The notes: generated by a model from the sequence alone, not told the origin. Counted from the first letter of the stretch, positions 16,977 through 27,621 are shown. The stretch: 64,000 bases of DNA from Bradyrhizobium sp. WSM471 (GCF_000244915.1 NZ_CM001442.1:6324001-6388000), one strand, 5' to 3'. A program made the numbers and translations.

Positions 16977-18256
16977 GGAGCGGCTTTCTCCTGGGCAGTG
17001 TCGCGGCGCTGAAACAGATCGTGGAACACCGGAAAAATCTCGCTGCGCTCGCTGACCTTGCGCATCGAGAGCGGTGCGCCGCTGTTGCGCAGGCGCTCGT
17101 AGAGGGTCCAGAGCGAGGAGTCGGACAGATCGAAGGCGCTGCCGCCGGACTCGCCGACCTCGAGATATGCGAAGAACTGGCAGACCGGCAGGATCTTGTC
17201 GGTGAGCAGCATGCCCGCGAGCTCGCCGTCGGAATAGGAATTGTCGCCGTCGGATGCCTGCGCAGCGTAGATATTCCAGTCCGACGGGCTGAAGCGTTCG
17301 CGCACGATCTCGTGCATCGCCTGCAGGGCGCTGGAGACCAGCGTGCCGCCGGAAGCCGGGCCATAGAAGAAGGTCTGCTCGTCCACCTCCTCGGCGCGAT
17401 CGGTATGGCGGATGAAGACGATGTCGACATGCTTGTAGCGGCGCTTCAGGAATACGTAGAGCAGCATGTAGAAGCGCTTGGCGAGATCCTTCATGTGCTC
17501 GGACATCGAGCCCGACACGTCCATCAGGCAGAACATCACGGCCTGGGCAACGGGCTTGGGCACCGTCTCGAAGCGCCGGTAGCGGATGTCGAGCGGATCG
17601 ATGAAGGGAATACGCTTGGACTTCGCCTTCAATTTCTCGAGCTGGGCCATCAGCACCAGACGCTCGTCCTCATCCGCGCATGCGGCGATGGCGGATTCCA
17701 GCTCCTCGATCTCCTCCTTGCTGGGACGCTTGAGCGCGATACGGCGCGCCATTGCGCGCCGAACCGTCCGGCTCACCGAGATGTTGGATGGCGAGCCCGA
17801 CGTGGTGTAGCCGGCGCGCTGGATGCCCTCGCTCTCGGTCTGCGCGATCTTGCGCTTGGCGAGATCGGGAAGTTCGAGATCGTCAAGGAAGAGATCGACG
17901 AATTCGTCGCGGCTCAGCACGAAGCGGAAGGCGTCCTCGCTGTCGCCTTCGCCCGGACCGGAATCCTTGGCGCTGCCCTGGCCGGAGCGCTGGAGATAGT
18001 CGCCCTCGATGAACTTCTTGTTCCCGGGCAGCACCATGTCCCGCGTTCCGCCGTCGCGGCGGAACCGCGGCTCGTGCATGCCGTCGAGCGGAATGGTGAC
18101 CTCGCCACCCTCCAGGACGTCCTTGATGTCGCGTTCCTGCGAGGTCTTCTTGACGGCGCCCTGCACCAGGGATTTGGCCCGACGCAAGAACCGCTGCCGG
18201 TTCTCGAGACTCTTGCCGCCTGGGTTCAGGCGCCTGTCAATAATGTGAATCGGCAC
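16973..18256 (-). CDS. yeaH: YeaH, UPF0229/DUF444 von Willebrand-like protein
   Basis: 427 residues from a GTG start at 18256; the nearest upstream ATG is in another frame. The start MPIHIIDRRLNPGGKSLENRQRFLRR and the VWA-like segment (VMFCLMDVSGSMSEHMKDLAKRF, with the DxSxS metal site) identify the family. It is placed 13 bp after prkA and overlaps spoVR by 4 bp. In E. coli the homologue works with the YeaG kinase in the response to nitrogen starvation and stationary phase. Confidence 0.93.
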   Translation of the reverse strand: MPIHIIDRRLNPGGKSLENRQRFLRRAKSLVQGAVKKTSQERDIKDVLEGGEVTIPLDGMHEPRFRRDGGTRDMVLPGNKKFIEGDYLQRSGQGSAKDSGPGEGDSEDAFRFVLSRDEFVDLFLDDLELPDLAKRKIAQTESEGIQRAGYTTSGSPSNISVSRTVRRAMARRIALKRPSKEEIEELESAIAACADEDERLVLMAQLEKLKAKSKRIPFIDPLDIRYRRFETVPKPVAQAVMFCLMDVSGSMSEHMKDLAKRFYMLLYVFLKRRYKHVDIVFIRHTDRAEEVDEQTFFYGPASGGTLVSSALQAMHEIVRERFSPSDWNIYAAQASDGDNSYSDGELAGMLLTDKILPVCQFFAYLEVGESGGSAFDLSDSSLWTLYERLRNSGAPLSMRKVSERSEIFPVFHDLFQRRDTAQEKAAP

Positions 18257-18269
18257 TTTTCCATCCGCC

Positions 18270-20213
18270 TCAACCGGCCTGCTTCACGCGCATGTACCAT
18301 TCGACGAGCCGGCGAACCTGACGCTCGGTGTAGCCGCGCTCCACCATGCGTGCGACGAACTCGCCGTGCTTCTTCTCCGTCTCGCCGTCCTTCTTCGACC
18401 CGAAGGAGATGACCGGAAGCAGGTCCTCGACCTGGGAGAATATCCGCTTTTCGATCACATCGCGAATCTTCTCGTAGGAGATCCAGGTCGGATTCTTGCC
18501 GCCGTTCTGGGCGCGCGACCGTAACGAGAATTTGACCACCTCGTTGCGGAAATCCTTGGGGTTGGCGATGCCCGCCGGCTTCTCGATCTTGGTCAATTCC
18601 TGGTTCAAGAGTTCGCGATCAAGCAGCTGGCCGGTGTCGGCGTCCTTGAAATCCTGGTCCTCGATCCAGGCATCGGCGTAGTCGACGTAGCGGTCGAACA
18701 GGTTCTGGCCGTAATCCGAGTAGGATTCGAGATAAGCCTTCTGGATCTCGTTGCCGATGAACTCGGCATAACGCGGTGCAAGGTCGGCCTTGATGAATTC
18801 GAGGTAGCGCTTCTCGACTTCCTCGGGCAGCTGCTCGCGCTTGATCGATTGCTCCAGCGCGTACATCAGATGAACGGCGTCGGCGGCGACTTCCTGCGGA
18901 TCGTGGTTGAAGGTCGCAGCCAGGATCTTGAAGGCAAAGCGGGTGGACACACCGTCCATGCCCTCGTCGACGCCGGCGGCATCGCGATACTCCTGGACGC
19001 TGCGCGCCTTCGGATCGGTCTCCTTCAGGCTCTCGCCGTCGTAGACCCTCATCTTGGCGTAGGTCGTGGAATTTTCGTGCTTGCGCAGGCGCGACATCAC
19101 CGAGAACCGCGCCAGCGTTTCCAGCGTCGCGGGCGCGCAAGGCGCGGCCGCGAGCTCGGATCCCTGGATCAGCTTCTCGTAGATCTTCTGCTCCTCCGTG
19201 ATCCGCAGGCAGTACGGCACCTTGATCACGCAGATACGGTCGATGAAGGCCTCGTTGTTCTTGTTGGCCTTGAAGCTCGACCACTCCGCTTCGTTGGAGT
19301 GCGCGAGGATGACGCCGGTGAACGGGATCGCGCCGATGTTCTCGGTGCCGATGTAGTTGCCTTCCTGCGTCGCGGTGAGCAGCGGGTGCAGCATCTTGAT
19401 CGGCGCCTTGAACATCTCGACGAACTCGAGCACGCCCTGGTTGGCGCGGTTGAGGCCGCCGGAATAGCTGTAGGCGTCGGGATCGTTCTGCGCGTAGGTT
19501 TCGAGCTTGCGGATGTCGACCTTGCCGACCAGCGAGGAGATGTCCTGGTTGTTCTCGTCACCCGGCTCGGTCTTGGCGATCCCGATCTGGCGCAGCCGCG
19601 ACGGCTGGATTTTTGCGACCCGAAACTGGGAAATGTCGCCGCCGAAGGCTTCCAGCCGCTTGTAGCACCACGGGCTCATCAGGCCGGTGAGACGGCGGCG
19701 CGGAATGCCGTATTTCTCTTCCAGCATCGGTCCGAGCTGATCCGGATCGAACAGGCTGAGCGGGCTTTCGAACACGGGCGAGAGCTCGTCGCCGGCCTTG
19801 AGCACGTAGATCGGGTGCACTTCCATCAGCGACTTGAGCCGCTCGGCGAGCGAGGATTTGCCGCCGCCGACCGGACCGAGCAGATACAGGATCTGCTTGC
19901 GCTCTTCGAGGCCCTGCGCCGCGTGACGGAAGAAACCGACGATGCGCTCGATGGTTTCTTCCATGCCGTAGAAGCCGGCGAAGGCCGGATAGGTGCGGAT
20001 CGTGCGGTTCAAAAAAATACGGCCAAGGCGTGGGTCCTTGGCCGTGTCAATCGTCTGGGGCTCACCGATCGCTGCTAGCAGTCGTTCGGCCGCGTTCGCA
20101 TATTTCATGGGATCGCTTCGACACGATTCCAGATATTCCGCCATCGACATGTCGTGTTGGCTTCTCGCCTCGAACGACTTAGCGAAAGCGTTGAATAGAG
20201 AATCGTTGTACAT
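18270..20213 (-). CDS. prkA: PrkA/YeaG serine protein kinase with AAA domain
   Basis: 647 residues. The N-terminal AAA module has a Walker A motif in LLGPVGGGKSSLAERLKSLM. FYGMEETIERIVGFFRHAAQG and the C-terminal kinase-like region (PTWISYEKIRDVIEKRIFSQ) are typical. PrkA is a stress-induced protein kinase/AAA protein; YeaG of E. coli is the close relative. A ribosome site (GGAGAGGGATC) precedes ATG 20213. It is the first gene of the prkA-yeaH-spoVR operon and has an EcfG-type promoter 34 bp upstream. Confidence 0.95.
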   Translation of the reverse strand: MYNDSLFNAFAKSFEARSQHDMSMAEYLESCRSDPMKYANAAERLLAAIGEPQTIDTAKDPRLGRIFLNRTIRTYPAFAGFYGMEETIERIVGFFRHAAQGLEERKQILYLLGPVGGGKSSLAERLKSLMEVHPIYVLKAGDELSPVFESPLSLFDPDQLGPMLEEKYGIPRRRLTGLMSPWCYKRLEAFGGDISQFRVAKIQPSRLRQIGIAKTEPGDENNQDISSLVGKVDIRKLETYAQNDPDAYSYSGGLNRANQGVLEFVEMFKAPIKMLHPLLTATQEGNYIGTENIGAIPFTGVILAHSNEAEWSSFKANKNNEAFIDRICVIKVPYCLRITEEQKIYEKLIQGSELAAAPCAPATLETLARFSVMSRLRKHENSTTYAKMRVYDGESLKETDPKARSVQEYRDAAGVDEGMDGVSTRFAFKILAATFNHDPQEVAADAVHLMYALEQSIKREQLPEEVEKRYLEFIKADLAPRYAEFIGNEIQKAYLESYSDYGQNLFDRYVDYADAWIEDQDFKDADTGQLLDRELLNQELTKIEKPAGIANPKDFRNEVVKFSLRSRAQNGGKNPTWISYEKIRDVIEKRIFSQVEDLLPVISFGSKKDGETEKKHGEFVARMVERGYTERQVRRLVEWYMRVKQAG

Positions 20214-20247
20214 GATCCCTCTCCGCGTGAGTTCCGCTACACAATTG

Positions 20248-20273
20248 AACGAAAGCAGCGACCGGACCGTTCC
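20248..20273 (-). promoter_or_regulatory. EcfG (general stress sigma factor) type promoter of the prkA operon
   Basis: On the minus strand GGAAC (20273-20269), a 17-bp spacer and CGTT (20251-20248) match the alphaproteobacterial EcfG consensus exactly. The -10 lies 34 bp before the prkA ATG, leaving a short leader that contains the ribosome site. The function of the operon (stress) fits. Confidence 0.75.
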
Positions 20274-20512
20274 TTAGCGCCACTCTCGAATCAGCGTGAG
20301 CACATGACGATCATTCGACACCCGGGCGCCTTCTCGGCGCAACGCACAACGTAGGCACAGGGTGAGTTACGAACAGGCACCTGCCTGATATTTGAGCGAA
20401 TCTTTGTCTATATTGGCTCATTTCCAGAAAATGTCACTCGCTCGCAACATCCGGGCATTACCGGGGATGCGTTCATCCGGCGCCGCATCATAGCCGTCTG
20501 CGAACGGCGATC
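20274..20512. other. Intergenic region with no recognised gene
   Basis: Between the prkA promoter and the end of the 20513-21142 gene. The only feature seen is a small dyad (GCCGT-6 nt-ACGGC) near 20493-20508, just past the stop of the neighbouring minus-strand gene. It could be a weak terminator but has no T-run. Confidence 0.4.
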
Positions 20513-21142
20513 TTATGACGCTTGTACGGCGAAGCCTTGGGTGCCGCGTTCATCTTCCTGCTGCAATGCGGTGCGCGGACCGCCGGCGGCCTGACAGTCG
20601 CGGCAAGCGCGCAGCAGTGTATCAAAATCGGTCGCCAGGCCGTCCGACCGGATGACGATGCGATCGTCCGTCACACCGCGGGCCAAGCCGCGGATGCTGC
20701 AGAGCTGCCTCTGCAAGGCCGGCGTCGGCGTCAGCACGATCACCTTGCGCCCGCGGCGTTCTTCAGCCGAAATCTCCGCGATCGAGTCCCACAGCAGAAA
20801 TTCATTGCCGATGCGGAGGTCGCGAATGCCGTAGGTGGTGACGATCACCACCGATCCCCGCTCGGCGGGGAGCATCCAGATCAGCCGACCGGTCATCACG
20901 GCGAACGCCACCACGCCGGCATAGCCGACCATCGTGCCGTAGTCGCCAAGAGCGTTCCACCAGCCCAAGGCGAGCGTTGCGCTGAGCAGCGTCATGGCGA
21001 AGCCCGCTACGACCAGCAGCCGCAGTCGGGTCGTACATGGACCGATTTCGAGATCGTGGGACGCATCGACGCATCCGGTCGACGTGACCGATTTGAGTCT
21101 GTCCGTGACAGCGAGCGCCGGACGGTCATGATGTGCTTGCAT
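20513..21142 (-). CDS. Membrane protein of unknown function with two helices and a PH-like tail
   Basis: 209 residues from ATG 21142, chosen for the GGGGGAAGG just upstream; the frame stays open to 21178. Two hydrophobic segments (LLVVAGFAMTLLSATLALGW and VGYAGVVAFAVMTGRLIWML) are followed by a soluble half with alternating beta-type segments (SVVIVTTYGIRDLRIGNEFL, LLWDSIAEISAEERRG, KVIVLTP), which looks like a bacterial PH-domain membrane protein. No partner genes; function unknown. Confidence 0.65.
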   Translation of the reverse strand: MQAHHDRPALAVTDRLKSVTSTGCVDASHDLEIGPCTTRLRLLVVAGFAMTLLSATLALGWWNALGDYGTMVGYAGVVAFAVMTGRLIWMLPAERGSVVIVTTYGIRDLRIGNEFLLWDSIAEISAEERRGRKVIVLTPTPALQRQLCSIRGLARGVTDDRIVIRSDGLATDFDTLLRACRDCQAAGGPRTALQQEDERGTQGFAVQAS

Positions 21143-21470
21143 GCCTTCCCCCAGCATGGCCATTCGCGACCGAGCCACAATGCATCAGGCGGACCGGAAT
21201 CCGCTGATGAGTACTCCGCGCAGCCACGAGCGGCGAGGCGAGGCAGCTGGCGTTACACAAGGAGGCCCGGCCGATTCCTCACGGCCAATGACCTTTTACG
21301 CAACTTGGCTCCCTCTACGCGGATCGCCATGACCGCGACGGAGTTACACTGGAGGATATGACGCTCATACCCTTGATTGGTTCCCTCAAGGAAGCATGTA
21401 AGCTAGAGGATAGCGCGTCAGGACCGGCGCGGAAACCCCTCGCCCGCAGGCTTGGAGATAAATTAGCATC
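21143..21470. other. Upstream region of the tal-pgi operon
   Basis: This 328-bp gap must hold the promoter of the sugar-phosphate operon, but I see no convincing -35/-10 pair. A 38-codon open frame (21358-21474) ends on the tal-pgi start codon and is listed separately. A tal-pgi ribosome site (TTGGAGA) is at about 21452-21458. Confidence 0.4.
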
Positions 21471-21474
21471 ATGA
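21358..21474 (+). CDS. Candidate 38-residue leader ORF coupled to tal-pgi
   Basis: ATG 21358 opens a frame of 38 codons (begins MTLIPLIGSLKEACKLEDS, ends RRLGDKLAS) whose TGA overlaps the ATG of tal-pgi as ATGA. GGAGG lies upstream but only 2 nt from the ATG, which is closer than ideal. The overlap is what a translation-coupled leader would show; it may equally be chance. No known family. Confidence 0.3.
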   Translation: MTLIPLIGSLKEACKLEDSASGPARKPLARRLGDKLAS

Positions 21475-24320
21475 ATCCCGTCAAAGAACTGGAAAAGCAC
21501 GGACAAGCCGTCTGGCTGGACTTCCTGGCCCGTGGCTTCATCGCCAAGGGCGACCTGAAGCGGCTGATCGACACCGACGGCGTCAAGGGCGTCACCTCCA
21601 ACCCCTCGATCTTCGAGAAAGCGATCGGCAGCTCGGACGAGTACGACGCGCCGATCGGCAAGGCGTTGAAGCGCGGCGATCGGTCGGTCGCCGACCTGTT
21701 CGAGGCCGTCGCGGTCGAGGACATCCAGAACGCCGCCGACGTGCTGCGCCCGGTCTACGACCGCCTCAAGGGCGGCGACGGCTATGTCAGCCTGGAAGTC
21801 TCGCCTTATCTGGCGATGGACACCGCCGGCACGGTCACCGAGGCGCGGCGGCTCTGGAAGGACGTCAACCGCAAGAACCTGATGGTGAAGGTGCCGGCCA
21901 CGCCGGAGGGCCTGCCGGCGATCGAGACCCTGATCGGCGACGGCATCAGCATCAACATCACGCTGTTGTTCTCCAGGGACGTCTATCTGCAAGTCGCCGA
22001 GGCCTATCTCGCCGGTCTGGAGAAATACGTCGCAGGTGGCGGCGACCCCTCGCACGTGGCGAGCGTGGCGAGCTTTTTCGTCAGCCGCATCGACTCGGTG
22101 GTCGACAAGCAGCTCGACGAGAAAATCGCCCGCGCCAACGATCCGAGCGAAAAGGAACGGCTCGCCGCGCTGAAGGGCAAGGTCGCGATCGCCAATGCGA
22201 AGGTCGCCTACCAGGATTACAAGCGCCTGTTCTCGGGTCCCCGCTGGGACAAGCTCGCGGCCAAGGGCGCCAAACCGCAGCGCATGCTGTGGGCCTCGAC
22301 CGGCACCAAGAACAAGGATTACAGCGACGTTCTCTATGTCGAGGAATTGATCGGTCCCGACACCATCAACACCGTGCCGCCGGCGACGCTGGATGCGTTC
22401 CGCGACCACGGCACGCCGCGCGACAGCCTGGAAGAGAATGTCGACGACGCCAGGCGCGTGCTGGAAGAACTGGAACGCTCCGGCGTCTCGCTCGACGCCA
22501 TCACCGAGGAGCTCGTCAAGGACGGCGTCAAGCAGTTTGCCGACGCCGCCGACAAGCTCTATGGCGCGGTCGCGCACAAGCGCGCCACCGTGCTCGGGCC
22601 CGCGATCGACCGCCAGCTGCTCTCGCTCGGCGACGGTCTCGGCAAGGCCGTGGCCAAAAGCACCGAGGAATGGCGCGCGTCGGCCAAGATCCGCCGGCTG
22701 TGGCAGCGCGACAAATCGGTCTGGACCGGCACCGACGAGGACAAATGGCTCGGCTGGCTCGACAGCGCCGCCAAGGCCGACGTGGCCGACTATGAGGACT
22801 ATGCCAGTCGCGTGAAGGGCCAGAAATTCTCCGACGCCGTCGTGCTCGGCATGGGCGGATCAAGCCTCGGGCCGGAGGTGCTGGCCGAGACCTTCGGCAA
22901 GAAGCCCGGGTTCCCGAAGCTGCACGTGCTGGATTCCACCGATCCGGCCCAGGTGCGGGCGATGGAGGCCAGGATCGACATCGCCAACACCGTGTTCATC
23001 GTCTCCAGCAAGTCTGGCGGCACTACCGAACCGAATGCGATGAAGGATTATTTCCACGAGCGCGTCGCGCAGGCGGTCGGGTCGAAGGTCAAGACCGGCC
23101 ATCGCTTCATTGCGGTCACCGATCCCGGATCGTCGCTGGAGAAGGCGGCGAAGACGCTGAACTATGCGCGCATCTTCCACGGCGAGCCCTCCATCGGCGG
23201 GCGCTATTCGGTGCTCTCGCCGTTCGGCCTGGTGCCGGCGGCAACCGCGGGCGTCGATATCAAGACCTTCATCAAGCACGCGCTTGCGATGGCCCGCTCC
23301 TGCGGACCGGACGTGCCGCCAAGTGAGAACCCCGGCGTGCAGCTCGGCCTTGCCATGGGCCATGCAGCGCTCGAAGGCCGCGACAAGGTGACGATCCTGT
23401 CGTCGAAGAAGATTGCCGATTTCGGCGCCTGGGCCGAGCAGCTCATCGCGGAATCGACCGGCAAGGACGGCAAGGGCCTGATCCCGATCGACGGCGAGCC
23501 GCTGGGCGAGCCCGGGGTCTACGGCAATGACCGGCTCTTCATCGACATTCGTATCGAGGGCGAAGCGGACGCCGCCCATGACTCCCAGCTTGCCGCGATC
23601 GAAGCGGCCGGCCATCCCGTCGTGCGCATCGTGATGAAGTCGATCGACCATCTCGGCCAGGAGTTCTTCCGCTTCGAGATGGCAACGGCGGTGGCGGGCA
23701 GCATCCTCGGCATCAACCCGTTCGACCAGCCGGACGTGGAAGCGGCCAAGATCAAGACCCGGGAGCTCACCGCCTCGTTCGAAAAGACCGGCGCGCTGCC
23801 GGCCGAACGGCCGGTGGTCAGCACCACCGAGGCCGATCTCTACACCGACGAGACCAATGCCGCGGCCCTGCGCGCCGCCGGCGCCAACGGCGACCTCACC
23901 TCTTGGCTGAAGGCGCATCTGTCGCGCTCCAACCATGGCGATTATGTCGCCCTGCTCGGCTACATCGCGCGCGACAAGGCGACGATCGACGCGCTCCAGG
24001 CCATGCGGCTCGAAGTGCGCGAGAAGCGACATGTCGCGACCTGCGCCGAGTTCGGACCGCGTTTCCTGCACTCGACAGGACAGGCCTACAAGGGCGGCCC
24101 CGACAGCGGCGTGTTCCTCCAGATCACCGCCGACGATGCCAGGGACCTGCCGGTGCCCGGCCAGAAGGCCAGCTTCGGCGTGATCAAGGCGGCGCAGGCA
24201 CGGGGCGACTTCGACGTGCTCACCGAGCGCGGCCGGCGCGCGCTGCGGGTCCACCTGAAGGGCGGGCTCAAGAAAGGTCTCGCGGCGCTCAATGCGGCGC
24301 TGAACGACGCACTGAACTAA
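21471..24320 (+). CDS. tal-pgi: Bifunctional transaldolase / glucose-6-phosphate isomerase
   Basis: 949 residues. Residues 1 to about 370 are a transaldolase: [13 protein letters not shown], the Schiff-base lysine in [17 protein letters not shown], and [20 protein letters not shown]. From about 400 it is a phosphoglucose isomerase: [18 protein letters not shown] and [18 protein letters not shown]. Such fusions occur in several alphaproteobacteria and actinobacteria. It links glycolytic fructose 6-phosphate with the pentose phosphate shunt encoded by the next three genes. First gene of the gnd-zwf-pgl-gntK operon. Confidence 0.96.
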   Translation: MNPVKELEKHGQAVWLDFLARGFIAKGDLKRLIDTDGVKGVTSNPSIFEKAIGSSDEYDAPIGKALKRGDRSVADLFEAVAVEDIQNAADVLRPVYDRLKGGDGYVSLEVSPYLAMDTAGTVTEARRLWKDVNRKNLMVKVPATPEGLPAIETLIGDGISINITLLFSRDVYLQVAEAYLAGLEKYVAGGGDPSHVASVASFFVSRIDSVVDKQLDEKIARANDPSEKERLAALKGKVAIANAKVAYQDYKRLFSGPRWDKLAAKGAKPQRMLWASTGTKNKDYSDVLYVEELIGPDTINTVPPATLDAFRDHGTPRDSLEENVDDARRVLEELERSGVSLDAITEELVKDGVKQFADAADKLYGAVAHKRATVLGPAIDRQLLSLGDGLGKAVAKSTEEWRASAKIRRLWQRDKSVWTGTDEDKWLGWLDSAAKADVADYEDYASRVKGQKFSDAVVLGMGGSSLGPEVLAETFGKKPGFPKLHVLDSTDPAQVRAMEARIDIANTVFIVSSKSGGTTEPNAMKDYFHERVAQAVGSKVKTGHRFIAVTDPGSSLEKAAKTLNYARIFHGEPSIGGRYSVLSPFGLVPAATAGVDIKTFIKHALAMARSCGPDVPPSENPGVQLGLAMGHAALEGRDKVTILSSKKIADFGAWAEQLIAESTGKDGKGLIPIDGEPLGEPGVYGNDRLFIDIRIEGEADAAHDSQLAAIEAAGHPVVRIVMKSIDHLGQEFFRFEMATAVAGSILGINPFDQPDVEAAKIKTRELTASFEKTGALPAERPVVSTTEADLYTDETNAAALRAAGANGDLTSWLKAHLSRSNHGDYVALLGYIARDKATIDALQAMRLEVREKRHVATCAEFGPRFLHSTGQAYKGGPDSGVFLQITADDARDLPVPGQKASFGVIKAAQARGDFDVLTERGRRALRVHLKGGLKKGLAALNAALNDALN

Positions 24321-24333
24321 GGGAATTTCTCAA

Positions 24334-25332
24334 ATGCAACTCGGCATGATCGGCCTCGGCCGGATGGGCGGCAACATCGTTCGCCGCCTGATGCGCCAGG
24401 GACATTCGACCGTGGTCTACGACAAGGACGCCAAGGCCGTTGCCGGCCTTGCCGCCGACGGCGCGGTAGGCTCGGCGACGCTCGAGGAATTCATCTCCAA
24501 GCTCGAACGGCCGCGCACCGCCTGGGTGATGCTGCCTGCTGGCCGCATTACCGAGCAAACGATCGAGACGATCGCGGGTGCGATGCAGGAAGGCGACGTC
24601 ATCATCGACGGCGGCAACACGTTCTGGCAGGACGACGTCCGCCGCGGCAAGGCGCTGAAGCAGCGCGGCATCCACTATGTCGATGTCGGCACCTCCGGCG
24701 GCGTCTGGGGCCTCGACCGTGGCTATTGCATGATGATCGGCGGCGAGAAACAGGTGGTCGATCGGCTCGATCCGATCTTCGCCGCGCTCGCGCCCGGCGC
24801 CGGCGACATTCCACGCACCGAGGGACGTGAGGGGCGCGATCCCCGCATCGAGCAGGGCTACATCCATGCCGGCCCCGTCGGCGCCGGTCATTTCGTCAAG
24901 ATGATCCACAACGGCATCGAGTACGGCTTGATGCAGGCCTATGCCGAAGGGTTTGACATCCTCAAGAACGCCAACATCGAGGCCTTGCCGACGGATCATC
25001 GTTACGATTTCGATCTCGCCGATATTGCCGAAGTGTGGCGGCGCGGCAGCGTGATCCCGTCCTGGCTGCTCGACCTTACGTCGACCGCGCTCGCCGACAG
25101 CCCGACACTGACGGAGTATTCCGGTTTCGTCGAGGATTCCGGCGAAGGACGCTGGACCGTGAACGCCGCAATCGACGAGGCCGTGCCGGCCGAAGTCCTG
25201 ACAGCGGCGCTGTTCGCACGGTTCCGTTCCCGCAAGGAACACACCTTTGCCGAGAAAATTCTCTCAGCGATGCGAGCCGGCTTCGGCGGCCACAAGGAAC
25301 CGAAGCAGCCGGCTGCTTCGAAGCCGAAATAG
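24334..25332 (+). CDS. gnd: 6-phosphogluconate dehydrogenase, decarboxylating (short type)
   Basis: 332 residues, about 140 shorter than the E. coli enzyme, as in the short family (GndA/YqeC-like), which is often NAD-dependent. The Rossmann start [19 protein letters not shown], the substrate-binding [20 protein letters not shown], and the catalytic lysine block [16 protein letters not shown] are intact. It oxidises 6-phosphogluconate to ribulose 5-phosphate. It follows tal-pgi by 13 bp with its own ribosome site (AAGGGA). Confidence 0.95.
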   Translation: MQLGMIGLGRMGGNIVRRLMRQGHSTVVYDKDAKAVAGLAADGAVGSATLEEFISKLERPRTAWVMLPAGRITEQTIETIAGAMQEGDVIIDGGNTFWQDDVRRGKALKQRGIHYVDVGTSGGVWGLDRGYCMMIGGEKQVVDRLDPIFAALAPGAGDIPRTEGREGRDPRIEQGYIHAGPVGAGHFVKMIHNGIEYGLMQAYAEGFDILKNANIEALPTDHRYDFDLADIAEVWRRGSVIPSWLLDLTSTALADSPTLTEYSGFVEDSGEGRWTVNAAIDEAVPAEVLTAALFARFRSRKEHTFAEKILSAMRAGFGGHKEPKQPAASKPK

Positions 25333-25360
25333 CAATGAGCAGAGCGAAGGCCAATCGTTC

Positions 25361-26872
25361 GTGACAAAAGACCCGCAAGCCAAGCGCAAGCCGGAAAATT
25401 GCGCCTTCGTCATCTTTGGTGTCACCGGCGACCTCACCCATCGGCTGGTGATGCCATCGCTCTACAATCTGGCGGCCGAGCATCTGTTACCGGAAAAGTT
25501 CTGCGTGGTCGGCGTCGCCCGCCGGGGCCAGTCGGACGACGAGCTGCGCGACAGCCTGTTAAAGGGCTTGCGCCAGTTCGCGACCCGGCCGGTGGACGAC
25601 GACATTGCCAAGAAGCTGCTGGAATGCGTGACCTTCGTCGAAGCCGACGCAAAGGATCCGCCATCCTTTGATCGCCTGCGCGAGCATCTGGATTCCCTGG
25701 AATGCGCGCAGGACACCGGCGGCAACCGGCTGTTCTACCTCGCCACCCCGCCGGCTGCGTTCGCGCCGACCGCGCGCGAGCTCGGCCGCACCGGCATGAT
25801 GAAGGAGAACGGCGCGTGGCGGCGACTGGTGATCGAAAAGCCGTTCGGCACCGACCTCGCCTCGGCGCGCGCGCTGAATGGCGAACTGCTGAAGATCATG
25901 GACGAGCACCAGATCTACCGGATCGATCACTATCTCGGCAAGGAGACGGTGCAGAACATCCTGGTGCTGCGCTTTGCCAACGGCATGTTCGAGCCGATCT
26001 GGAATCGCAACCATATCGACCACATCCAGATCACGGTGGAGGAGAAACTCGGCGTCGGCCATCGCGGCGGCTTCTACGATGCCACCGGCGCGTTGCGCGA
26101 CATGGTGCCGAACCATTTGTTCCAGCTGATGTCGCTGGTCGCGATGGAGCCGCCGGCGCGTTTCGACGCCCATTCCGTGCGCTCCGAGAAGGCCGAGATT
26201 CTGACCTCGATTCAGCGCCCGAGCGAAGAGGAAGCGCTGAAGAGCTCGGTGCGCGCCCAATATCTGTCGGGGCGCATCGGCGACGATGAGATCCCGGACT
26301 ATCGCAAGACCGAGGACGTCAAACCCGGCAGCACCACCGAGACCTATGTCGCGCTGAAACTGATGATCGACAATTGGCGCTGGGCCGGCGTGCCGTTCTA
26401 TTTGCGCACGGGCAAGGCGCTCGGCCACAAGCGCACCGAGGTCGCGATCAAGTTCAAGCAGGCGCCGCTGTCGATGTTCTCAGGCACCGCTGTCGATCGC
26501 CTCTCCCAGAACTTCCTCACGATCGGCATCGCACCGACGGAGACGATCGAGCTCCAGTTCAACGCCAAGATCCCTGGGCCGAGCGTCACCATCGACGGCG
26601 TCGAGATGAAGTTTCGCTATGGCGACTATTTCCGGGCCGATCCCTCGACCGGCTACGAGACGCTGATCTACGACTGCATGATCGGCGACAACATCCTGTT
26701 CCAGCGCGCCGACGGCATCGAAGCCGGATGGGAGGCGGTGCAGCCGTTCCTGGACGCTTGGAAGAACGCGGGCAGCAACGGCATCGAGACCTATCGAGCC
26801 GGCAGCGACGGCCCCGCCTGTGCCGATGAATTGCTCCGCCGCGACGGCCGAAGCTGGCGCAAGTTCTCGTGA
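25361..26872 (+). CDS. zwf: Glucose-6-phosphate 1-dehydrogenase
   Basis: 503 residues from GTG 25361, with GCGAAGG 10 nt upstream. The frame extends back into gnd but only the part from VTKDPQAKRKPENCAFVIFG is conserved. FGVTGDLTHR is the coenzyme loop, VIEKPFGTDL and RIDHYLGKETVQN are the substrate-binding and catalytic motifs. It feeds both the pentose phosphate and Entner-Doudoroff routes. Its stop overlaps the pgl start as GTGA. Confidence 0.96.
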   Translation: MTKDPQAKRKPENCAFVIFGVTGDLTHRLVMPSLYNLAAEHLLPEKFCVVGVARRGQSDDELRDSLLKGLRQFATRPVDDDIAKKLLECVTFVEADAKDPPSFDRLREHLDSLECAQDTGGNRLFYLATPPAAFAPTARELGRTGMMKENGAWRRLVIEKPFGTDLASARALNGELLKIMDEHQIYRIDHYLGKETVQNILVLRFANGMFEPIWNRNHIDHIQITVEEKLGVGHRGGFYDATGALRDMVPNHLFQLMSLVAMEPPARFDAHSVRSEKAEILTSIQRPSEEEALKSSVRAQYLSGRIGDDEIPDYRKTEDVKPGSTTETYVALKLMIDNWRWAGVPFYLRTGKALGHKRTEVAIKFKQAPLSMFSGTAVDRLSQNFLTIGIAPTETIELQFNAKIPGPSVTIDGVEMKFRYGDYFRADPSTGYETLIYDCMIGDNILFQRADGIEAGWEAVQPFLDAWKNAGSNGIETYRAGSDGPACADELLRRDGRSWRKFS

Positions 26873-27621
26873 CGGCGACGGCGGGACAGCCGAAGCTGAT
26901 CGTCGAGGCCGACGCCGAGGCTCTGGCGCGGGCTGCGGCCGAACGGGTGATGGCGCGAATCGCGGCCAATCCCGGGCGGATCGCGATCTGCCTGACCGGC
27001 GGCTCCAGCCCGAGGAGGCTCTACCAGCTGCTGGGCAGCGAGGCCTGGCGCGAAAAAATCCCGTGGGAGCGCATGCACTGGTTCATCGGTGACGAGCGCT
27101 TCGTGCCCGAAAGCGATCCCCTCAACAACATGGCGGTCGCGCGCGCGACCTTTCTCGATCGCAACGCGCCCTCCGGCCATGTTCACCCGATCCCGACGAC
27201 GGCCGACGACCCGGATCAGGGCGCCGAGGCCTATGCGCGCGAGCTGCAGTCTTTCTACGGCGCGGAAAGCCTCGATCCGGCACGGCCGCTGTTCGACATG
27301 GTTTTGATGGGCGCGGGCCCGGACGGCCACACGGCTTCGCTCTTCCCGGGCTACCCCGCGATCGAGGAGACGAGACGCTGGGTGGTCGGCGTCCCCAAGG
27401 CCAATGTTGCCCCCTTCGTGCCGCGGGTCTCGCTCACCCTGCCCGCGCTGGCGTCCTGCCGCGAAATGCTGTTCGAGATAGCGGGGCACGACAAGCAGCC
27501 GATCTTGACGCGCCTGCTCAATGGCGAGACTCTTCCGGCTGTACGCGCGCGCTCGAATGGCGAGACCGTCTGGCTGGTCGACCAGGCCGCGCTTCCGGAG
27601 GGAATTCGTGGCGGGCGTTGA
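26869..27621 (+). CDS. pgl: 6-phosphogluconolactonase
   Basis: 250 residues, GTG start overlapping zwf. The nagB/pgl-type pattern is clear: ICLTGGSSPRRLYQLLGS, MHWFIGDERFVPESDPLNN, and LMGAGPDGHTASLFPG. It hydrolyses the lactone made by Zwf to 6-phosphogluconate. The C-terminus runs 14 bp into gntK. Confidence 0.95.
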   Translation: MTATAGQPKLIVEADAEALARAAAERVMARIAANPGRIAICLTGGSSPRRLYQLLGSEAWREKIPWERMHWFIGDERFVPESDPLNNMAVARATFLDRNAPSGHVHPIPTTADDPDQGAEAYARELQSFYGAESLDPARPLFDMVLMGAGPDGHTASLFPGYPAIEETRRWVVGVPKANVAPFVPRVSLTLPALASCREMLFEIAGHDKQPILTRLLNGETLPAVRARSNGETVWLVDQAALPEGIRGGR

